The notes below the pieces were generated by a model. That model was not told the DNA's origin, did no database searches, and worked only from the letters and a program-made list of their open reading frames with translations. This document shows positions 4,761 through 9,265 of a stretch of DNA of 9,265 bases, one piece after another (position 1 is the stretch's first letter; each line of letters starts with the position of its first letter). The stretch lies in the NCBI GenBank assembly GCA_050742535.1, contig JBOGIQ010000248.1, positions 1-9,265 on the forward strand. Reading direction: 5' to 3'. A program made the translations under genes and the position numbers. The DNA is from Gp6-AA40 sp050742535 (GTDB lineage Bacteria > Acidobacteriota > Vicinamibacteria > Vicinamibacterales > UBA2999).

Positions 4761-7283
4761 TTGAAAGTGCAACGGTTTGCTGTCGCAGCGTTGGGGTGTA
4801 TCGCGGCGTTGAGCGTCGCATTCGGTACTGCTCTGCGCGGCGCACAGGAGGCCGAACCCGTTGCACCGACCGCGAGCCCCCTCGCACCGACTAGCGGCCA
4901 GCTCGCACCGACCAACTACCAGCTCGCACCGATCAGCAGCCAGCTCGCACCTTCCGCGAAGCCCGATCGCACCCTCCTCGACTCGTATTGCATCAGCTGC
5001 CATAACCAACGCACGAAAACCGCCGATCTGGCGTTAGACACCTTGAACCTCGCAGATGTGTCCGCCCATGCAGAGGTGTGGGAGGAAGTCGTCCGCAAGC
5101 TTCGCGGTGGCCTGATGCCGCCGGCCGGCGTGCGCCGGCCGCCCCAGGCCGACGTGGACGCCTTCGTGCGGTCGCTCGAGCAGGCGCTCGACCAGGCGTC
5201 GCTGGCGAATCCGAACCCGGGGCGCGTCGCCCTGCATCGCCTCAACCGTGCTGAATACGCCAATGCGATCGAGGACCTGCTCGGCGTGCGCGTGGACGCC
5301 GCTGCGCTGCTGCCCAAAGACGATGAGGCGGACGGCTTCGACAACGTCGCGAGCGTGCTGACGGTGTCGCCGTCGTTCCTCGAGCAGTACATCTCCGCGG
5401 CACGTGTCGTCACGAACATGGCGCTTGGCAACCGGGCGCCGCGCGCCGTCAGCATGACCTATCGCCCCGCGCGCGGCACCGATCAGACACAGCGCGTCGA
5501 GGGGCTGCCGCTCGGCACGCGCGGCGGGTTGATCGTCGAACACCTCTTTCCGGCCGATGGTGAATACAAGCTGAACATCCACGGTCTGGCCGGTGCCGGG
5601 TATGTGCGCGGCATGGAGTACGCGCACACGCTCGTCGTGCTGATCGACGGCGTCAAGGTGTTCCAGGGACGCATCGGTGGTGAAGAGGATCTGAAGGCGA
5701 TCGATCAGCAGCAGGCGGCCGCCGTGGCTGCCATCAACGGCCGGTTCCAGAACGTTCCGCTGACCATCGCCGCCGGACCGCACAAGGTCGGCGTGACGTT
5801 CCTGTCGCGGACGCTGGCGGAGTCGGACGACGTCCTCGGCTCGTTCAAGCCGGGCGCGCTCGAGGATCGCATCGTGCGCGTCGGGAGCGTCGAGATTCTC
5901 GGACCGTTCAATCCGTCCGGTCTGAGCGATACGCCCGCCCGCCAACGGGTGTTCGTGTGCAAGCCCGCCGCTGCACGTGACGAGCAGCCGTGCGCCTCGA
6001 AGATCCTTGCCAACCTCGCGCACCGCGCCTTCCGTCGTCCGGTGACGGCGCAGGATCTCGAAGCGCCGCTCGCGTTCTACACGGCCGCGCGGCAGAACGG
6101 CGACTTCGAGTCCGCGATTCGCGAGGCGCTGCCCGCGATCCTGGCCAGTCCGAAGTTCCTCTATCGCAGCGAGCGGACGCCCGCAGCCACACGCGCCGGG
6201 GCGACGCACCGCATTTCCGACATGGAACTCGCGTCCCGTCTGTCGTATTTCCTGACGGGACGGGCGCCGGACGAGCCGCTGCTCGCCGCGGCGGAGAAAT
6301 CCGGCCTGTCCCAGCCGAAAGTGCTCGAGACCCACGTCCGTCGTCTGCTGGCGACTCCGCGGGCGAATTCACTGGTCAACAGCTTCGCGTTCCAGTGGCT
6401 GAAGCTCCGCGCGCTCGACGACGCCGACCCGGACGCGATCCTGTTTCCGAACTTCGACGAAAGCCTGCGCGAGGCGTTCAAGCGTGAGATCGAGCTCTTT
6501 GTCGAGAGCATCTTCCGCCCTTCGACTTGCGCTCAGGGCGCCCCGAGCTGCGTCGAGGGGCGCGAGGATCGCAGCGTGCTCGACCTGCTGACGGCGGACT
6601 ACACGTTCGTCAACGAGCGGCTCGCGCTGCATTACGGCATTCCCGACGTGCGCGGAACGCGATTCCGCCGCGTCACGCTTGCCGATCAGAACCGGTTCGG
6701 CCTGCTCGGGAAGGGCAGCGTGTTGACCGTGACGTCATACGCCAACCGGACGGCGCCCGTGCTGCGCGGGGCCTGGATTCTCGAGAACCTGATGGGCACG
6801 CCGCCGGCGGCGCCTCCACCGGACGTCGAAGGCTTCCCCGAGAACAAGGATGGCGAGAAGGCGAAGTCGGTCCGCGAGATCATGGAACTGCATCGCGCCA
6901 AGCCGTCGTGCGCGTCGTGCCACGGCATCATGGACCCGCTCGGGTTTGCGCTCGAGAACTTCGACGCGATTGGCGAGTGGCGGAATGCCGACCGCTGGGC
7001 GGCGGCGCCGATCGACGCCGCCGGGAAGCTCGTCGACGGGACGGCCGTCGGCGGTCCCGTGGATCTCCGCAACGCGCTGATGCGACGGCCCGATCAGTTC
7101 GTGCAGACGATGACCGAAAAGCTGATGACGTATGGACTCGGACGCAGCGTCGAGTCTTACGACATGCCGGCGGTGCGGCAGATCGTGCGCGACGCGTCGC
7201 GCGACAACTATCGCTTCTCGTCGATCGTGATGGGGATTGTGAAGAGCGCGCCGTTCCAGATGCGCAAGTCGGCAACCGAATAA
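4761..7283 (+). CDS. Exported DUF1587/1595/1592/1588/1585 protein with two c-type haem motifs
   Basis: 840 residues from TTG at 4761, chosen because it yields the compact signal peptide MKVQRFAVAALGCIAALSVAFG. GTG at 4716 is in frame but adds 15 repeat-derived residues, and GTG at 4767 is also possible. Order: signal peptide, LAPTxxQ linker (about 34-68), haem motif CISCH (77-81), DUF1587 (RLNRAEYANAIEDLLG, about 158), a beta-rich region (about 250-400), DUF1595 (LAHRAFRRPV, about 416), DUF1592 (ELASRLSYFLTG, about 490), DUF1588 with a second haem motif CASCH (717-721) followed by MDPLGFALENFD, and DUF1585 (TYGLGRSVE). This is the 'planctomycete cytochrome c' type of architecture, whose function I know of no proof for; periplasmic redox activity is inferred from the haem sites. 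About 15 residues (587-601) come from a palindromic insertion. It sits next to DUF1552, its usual partner. Confidence 0.93.
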   Translation: MKVQRFAVAALGCIAALSVAFGTALRGAQEAEPVAPTASPLAPTSGQLAPTNYQLAPISSQLAPSAKPDRTLLDSYCISCHNQRTKTADLALDTLNLADVSAHAEVWEEVVRKLRGGLMPPAGVRRPPQADVDAFVRSLEQALDQASLANPNPGRVALHRLNRAEYANAIEDLLGVRVDAAALLPKDDEADGFDNVASVLTVSPSFLEQYISAARVVTNMALGNRAPRAVSMTYRPARGTDQTQRVEGLPLGTRGGLIVEHLFPADGEYKLNIHGLAGAGYVRGMEYAHTLVVLIDGVKVFQGRIGGEEDLKAIDQQQAAAVAAINGRFQNVPLTIAAGPHKVGVTFLSRTLAESDDVLGSFKPGALEDRIVRVGSVEILGPFNPSGLSDTPARQRVFVCKPAAARDEQPCASKILANLAHRAFRRPVTAQDLEAPLAFYTAARQNGDFESAIREALPAILASPKFLYRSERTPAATRAGATHRISDMELASRLSYFLTGRAPDEPLLAAAEKSGLSQPKVLETHVRRLLATPRANSLVNSFAFQWLKLRALDDADPDAILFPNFDESLREAFKREIELFVESIFRPSTCAQGAPSCVEGREDRSVLDLLTADYTFVNERLALHYGIPDVRGTRFRRVTLADQNRFGLLGKGSVLTVTSYANRTAPVLRGAWILENLMGTPPAAPPPDVEGFPENKDGEKAKSVREIMELHRAKPSCASCHGIMDPLGFALENFDAIGEWRNADRWAAAPIDAAGKLVDGTAVGGPVDLRNALMRRPDQFVQTMTEKLMTYGLGRSVESYDMPAVRQIVRDASRDNYRFSSIVMGIVKSAPFQMRKSATE
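4860..4964 (+). repeat. 21-bp tandem repeat encoding a LAPTxxQ linker
   Basis: Five consecutive 21-bp units start at 4860, 4881, 4902, 4923 and 4944. Units 2-4 share CTCGCACCGA and end in CAG; the first and last are diverged. They encode VAPTASP, LAPTSGQ, LAPTNYQ, LAPISSQ and LAPSAKP, a Pro-rich spacer between the signal peptide and the first haem domain of the DUF1592-family protein. Because the unit is 21 bp, copy-number change keeps the frame. Confidence 0.88.
6516..6563. repeat. In-frame palindromic insertion in the DUF1592 gene
   Basis: An imperfect inverted repeat: the left arm CGCCCTTCGAC...GCTCAGGGCG (6516-6540) pairs with the right arm CGCCCCGAGC...GTCGAGGGGCG (about 6539-6562). It encodes PSTCAQGAPSCVEGR between FVESIFR and EDRSVLDLLTADYTF. 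In family members as I remember them, these flanks are contiguous (a ...REDRSVLDLL pattern), so 45 bp appear to have been inserted in frame. CGC occurs at both borders (6516-6518 and 6561-6563), which may be a 3-bp target duplication or chance. Confidence 0.72.
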
Positions 7284-7290
7284 TCGGTAG

Positions 7291-7312
7291 AGGCCGACCT
7301 TCAGGTCGGCCT
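7291..7312 (+). repeat. Perfect 10-bp-arm hairpin between DUF1592 and DUF1552 genes
   Basis: AGGCCGACCT and AGGTCGGCCT are exact reverse complements separated by TC. The hairpin occupies half of the 41-nt gap and ends directly before the DUF1552 ribosome binding site. No T-run follows, so it is a poor candidate for a Rho-independent terminator. From memory, this palindrome resembles a dispersed intergenic repeat seen in acidobacterial-type genomes. It could stabilise the upstream mRNA or affect access to the ribosome binding site. Confidence 0.8.
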
Positions 7313-7316
7313 GAGG
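7313..7316 (+). promoter_or_regulatory. Ribosome binding site of the DUF1552 gene
   Basis: GAGG lies 8 nt before the ATG at 7325. It is the clearest Shine-Dalgarno match in the window and fixes this start against longer open frames reaching back into the DUF1592 gene. Confidence 0.7.
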
Positions 7317-7324
7317 ATGTAGCG

Positions 7325-8638
7325 ATGTACATCACCAAAAAACATCTCTCGCGTCGAACCTTCCTTCGCGGCGCCGGTGTGGCCGTCGGCCTGCCGCTGC
7401 TCGACGCGATGATTCCGTCGCTGACGGCGCTGGCGCAGACGGCGGCCGCTCCGAAGCCGCGCATGGGCTTCTTGTATCTGCCGCACGGCGCGATCATGGA
7501 GCAGTGGACGCCGGCCACTGAAGGCACAGGCTGGGAGATGCCGGCGATCCTCAAGCCGCTCGCGCCGTTCCAGAAGCAGATCACGATCGTCAGCGGTCTC
7601 GAGAACAAACCGACGATCGCGCCGCCGGTGCACGCCCTCAACCCCGGCACGTGGCTCAGCTGCGTGACGCCGCGCGCCACGCAGGAACCGTACGCGGGCG
7701 TCACGATCGATCAGCTGGCGGCGGCGCAGATCGGCCAGGACACGCCGCTGCCGTCGCTCGAAGTGGCGACCGAAGGACGCGGCGGGGGAGGTGCGTGCGA
7801 TCGGAACTACGGCTGCAGCTACGGCGGCACGATCTCCTTCCGCACGCCGACGACGCCGCTGCCGATGGAGGCCGATCCGAGGAAGCTCTTCGAACGGTTG
7901 TTCGGGCAGGGGGACACGCCGCAGGAGCGCACGGCCATCACGCGGCAGTACTCCAGCATCCTGGACCTCGTGTCGCGTGAAGCCGTCGACCTCCAGCGCA
8001 CGCTCGATGGTCCCGACCGCGCCAAGCTGGGCGACTACCTGGAGAGCGTCCGCGAGATCGAGCGGCGCGTGGAGAAGATGGAGGCGCAGGACCTGAGCGC
8101 CCTCGCGCTGCCCGATGTCCCGGTGAGCACGAACTTCGATCAGCGCCTGAACCTGATGTTCGACATGCTCGCGCTGGCGTGGCAGGCGAACCTGACGCGC
8201 GTCTTCACGTTCATGATGGCGGCTGAAGGCAGCAACATGACCTACAACCACATCGGCGTGTCGGACGCATTCCACCCGCTGTCGCATCACCAGAACGACC
8301 GGGCGCGCAAGGAGCGGCTGGTCAGGATCCAGACGTATCACTCCGACGTCTTTGCCAAGTTCCTGGCGAAGCTGGCGAAAATGCCGGACGGCGACGGCTC
8401 GATGCTCGACCACAGCATCCTGCTCTACGGCAGCAACATGAGCAACAGCAACGCCCACGACGAGTTCCCGCTGCCGACGATGGTGGTGGGCGGAGGGATC
8501 GGGAAGATCAAGGGCGGCCAGCACTTGAAGTATCCCGATCGGACACCGCTGGCGAACCTGCATCTGACGCTGCTGCAGCGCGCGGGTCTCCAGGTCAACG
8601 AGGTCGGCAACAGCACCGGCGCGTTCAGCGAGCTGTAG
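7325..8638 (+). CDS. Tat-exported DUF1552 protein
   Basis: 437 residues. The start is fixed by the GAGG site and by the twin-arginine signal peptide directly after it (SRRTFLRGAGVAVGLPLLDA at 9-28, cleavage near TALAQ). The rest matches the DUF1552 family: RMGFLYLPHGAIMEQWTP near the mature N-terminus, ITIVSGLEN, a Gly/Cys-rich ACDRNYGCSYGGTISF segment, an acidic helical stretch LESVREIERRVEKMEAQ, and a C-terminal half with HIGVSDAFHPLSHHQND and ILLYGSNMSNSNAHDEFPLP. His/Asp-rich segments such as LSHHQND and NAHDE are conserved-looking and could bind metal, which is a guess; the layout recalls the sulfatase-like DUF1501 group. No reaction is established to my knowledge. Genes for this family usually follow a DUF1592-type gene, as here, suggesting a joint complex or pathway. 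Confidence 0.93.
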   Translation: MYITKKHLSRRTFLRGAGVAVGLPLLDAMIPSLTALAQTAAAPKPRMGFLYLPHGAIMEQWTPATEGTGWEMPAILKPLAPFQKQITIVSGLENKPTIAPPVHALNPGTWLSCVTPRATQEPYAGVTIDQLAAAQIGQDTPLPSLEVATEGRGGGGACDRNYGCSYGGTISFRTPTTPLPMEADPRKLFERLFGQGDTPQERTAITRQYSSILDLVSREAVDLQRTLDGPDRAKLGDYLESVREIERRVEKMEAQDLSALALPDVPVSTNFDQRLNLMFDMLALAWQANLTRVFTFMMAAEGSNMTYNHIGVSDAFHPLSHHQNDRARKERLVRIQTYHSDVFAKFLAKLAKMPDGDGSMLDHSILLYGSNMSNSNAHDEFPLPTMVVGGGIGKIKGGQHLKYPDRTPLANLHLTLLQRAGLQVNEVGNSTGAFSEL

Positions 8639-8641
8639 CAG

Positions 8642-9265
8642 ATGCCGAACCGCCGGTTGATCAAACCGCGAAGCCCGCGACGATCGCGAAGGGCGCGAAG
8701 AAACACAGCACATGTCTTCTTCGCGTTCTTCGCCGTCTTCGCGCTCTTCGTGGTTCGTCCCGTGCAGGCGGCCGCGCCACCCCTTGTCGATGCGGCGAAG
8801 GCCGGCGACAGGGCCGCCGCCGTCGCGCTCATCGAGAAACGCGCGGACGTCAGCGCGCCGGAAGCGGACGGCACGACGGCACTGCACTGGGCGGCTCACC
8901 ACGGCGACGTCGATCTCGTGCAGCGGCTGATTCGCGCCGGCGCGAAGGTGAATGTGGTCAACGACTTCGGCGCGACGCCGATGTCCGAAGCCGCGGTGCT
9001 CGCCGATCCCGTGCTGCTCGCGGCGCTCCTCGAAGCAGGCGGCAGCGTCGAGTCGGCGAACGGGGACGGTCAGACGGCGTTGATGATCGTGGCGCGCACC
9101 AGCCGCGTGGACGCCGCGCGCCTGCTGCTCGAGCACGGCGCCAACGTCAACGCGGTGGAGAAGTGGCGCGGCCAGACGGCGTTGATGTGGGCCGCTGCCC
9201 AGAGCCAGCCGGCGATGGTGCGCGCGCTGATTGCCGCCGGCGCCGACGTCAACGCGCGGGCGACG
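8642..9265 (+). CDS. Exported ankyrin-repeat protein, N-terminal part, cut by right edge
   Basis: 208 codons from ATG at 8642, three bases after the DUF1552 stop, open to the window end. Residues 1-24 are very basic (RRSRRARR at 13-20). Residues 25-38 are a hydrophobic core, VFFAFFAVFALFVV, followed by VQAAAPP, a plausible signal-peptidase site. Both parts are encoded by the palindromic repeat at 8664-8755. From about 46 there are ankyrin repeats: a degenerate first one (PLVDAAKAGD), then units at about 76 (DGTTALHWAAHHGD), 109 (FGATPMSEAA), 142 (DGQTALMIVA) and 176 (RGQTALMWAAA), with loops such as GANVNA and GADVNA. The role is probably protein binding in the periplasm or at the surface. 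Close spacing after the DUF1592/DUF1552 pair suggests a third component, an association I recall from acidobacterial genomes. No strong ribosome binding site is visible. Confidence 0.85.
   Translation, partial: MPNRRLIKPRSPRRSRRARRNTAHVFFAFFAVFALFVVRPVQAAAPPLVDAAKAGDRAAAVALIEKRADVSAPEADGTTALHWAAHHGDVDLVQRLIRAGAKVNVVNDFGATPMSEAAVLADPVLLAALLEAGGSVESANGDGQTALMIVARTSRVDAARLLLEHGANVNAVEKWRGQTALMWAAAQSQPAMVRALIAAGADVNARAT
8664..8755. repeat. Palindromic CGCGAAG element, copy B, inside the ankyrin gene start
   Basis: An imperfect inverted repeat with two 39-nt arms (8664-8702 and 8717-8755) and a 14-nt loop. The left arm has blocks AACCGCGAAG, CGCGACG, CGCGAAG and CGCGAAGAA. The right arm, reverse complemented, has AACCACGAAG, CGCGAAG, GGCGAAG and CGCGAAGAA. 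Block order and arm length match copy A at 3677-3778, with mostly CGCGAAG instead of CACGAAG. Both arms lie in the coding frame of the ankyrin protein without a stop. Confidence 0.83.

Noticed and set aside
4716..4964. Tandem repeats considered as a CRISPR array
   Set aside because: Units are 8 bp without spacers or 21 bp back to back inside a coding linker; no unique spacers and no cas genes are present.
3966..5009. 347-codon minus-strand open frame across the MBL/DUF1592 junction
   Set aside because: Its RCELA-type repeats are only the reverse reading of the 21-bp tandem repeat, and its phenylalanine-rich part is the reverse reading of the GTGGAAAA array.
5034..6335. 433-codon minus-strand open frame inside the DUF1592 gene
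   Set aside because: Low-complexity Arg-rich translation with no domain or start context, opposite a well-supported gene.
7291..7312. Hairpin considered as a Rho-independent terminator
   Set aside because: No T-run follows the stem and the next gene starts 13 nt later in the same apparent operon.
6527..7324. N-terminal extension of the DUF1552 frame back to 6527
   Set aside because: It overlaps the DUF1592 gene in another frame and is Arg-rich nonsense; the Tat signal and GAGG site place the start at 7325.
7301..9136. 611-codon open frame on the minus strand across the DUF1552 and ankyrin genes
   Set aside because: It is antisense to two clearly recognisable protein families, is Arg/His-rich with no recognisable domain, and is explained by high GC content in the coding strand's third positions.

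Overview
The window is GC-rich, densely coded DNA that most resembles an Acidobacteriota genome, plausibly of the Vicinamibacteria type. This is inferred from gene content: an Oar-like TonB-dependent receptor fragment, a PQQ-dependent dehydrogenase, a Tat-exported MBL-fold protein, a DUF1592-family c-type cytochrome protein, a DUF1552 protein and an ankyrin protein. There is no rRNA or other marker to confirm it. No tRNA, rRNA, IS element or CRISPR array was seen. All six genes carry an export or membrane-anchoring signal, so this is a cell-envelope locus.

Layout. Minus strand, transcribed right to left from about 3682 to 1: a PQQ-dependent alcohol-dehydrogenase-like quinoprotein, a membrane-anchored alpha/beta hydrolase, and the N-terminal part of a TonB-dependent-receptor-like protein that runs off the left edge. 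Both junctions are 4-nt stop/start overlaps, so this is a tight operon. Plus strand, left to right from about 3792 to the right edge: a Tat-exported MBL-fold protein with an altered metal site, a large DUF1587/1595/1592/1588/1585 protein with two CxxCH haem motifs, a Tat-exported DUF1552 protein, and an exported ankyrin-repeat protein cut by the right edge. Gaps on this strand are 0 to about 45 nt, so it too is probably one transcript.

The most unusual content is repeated DNA at gene borders and inside genes. A roughly 100-bp imperfect palindrome with about 39-nt arms built from C(A/G)CGAAG blocks occurs twice. One copy fills the divergent promoter region (3677-3778). The other lies wholly inside the start of the ankyrin gene (8664-8755), where its arms encode the basic and hydrophobic parts of the signal peptide. 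Also present are five copies of GTGGAAAA directly after a stop codon (4716-4755), a 21-bp tandem repeat coding for LAPTxxQ heptads (4860-4964), a 45-bp in-frame palindromic insertion in the DUF1592 gene (about 6516-6563) with a half-length relative in the PQQ gene (3574-3599), and a perfect 10-bp-arm hairpin just upstream of the DUF1552 ribosome binding site (7291-7312).

Function as a whole is inferred. The left operon looks like uptake plus periplasmic oxidation and hydrolysis of an unknown small molecule. The right operon carries the DUF1592/DUF1552 pair, whose biochemical role is, to my knowledge, undefined. The quinoprotein lacks the cytochrome c domain that some relatives carry, and the neighbouring operon encodes a protein with two haem motifs, so an electron-transfer link is possible but unproven.
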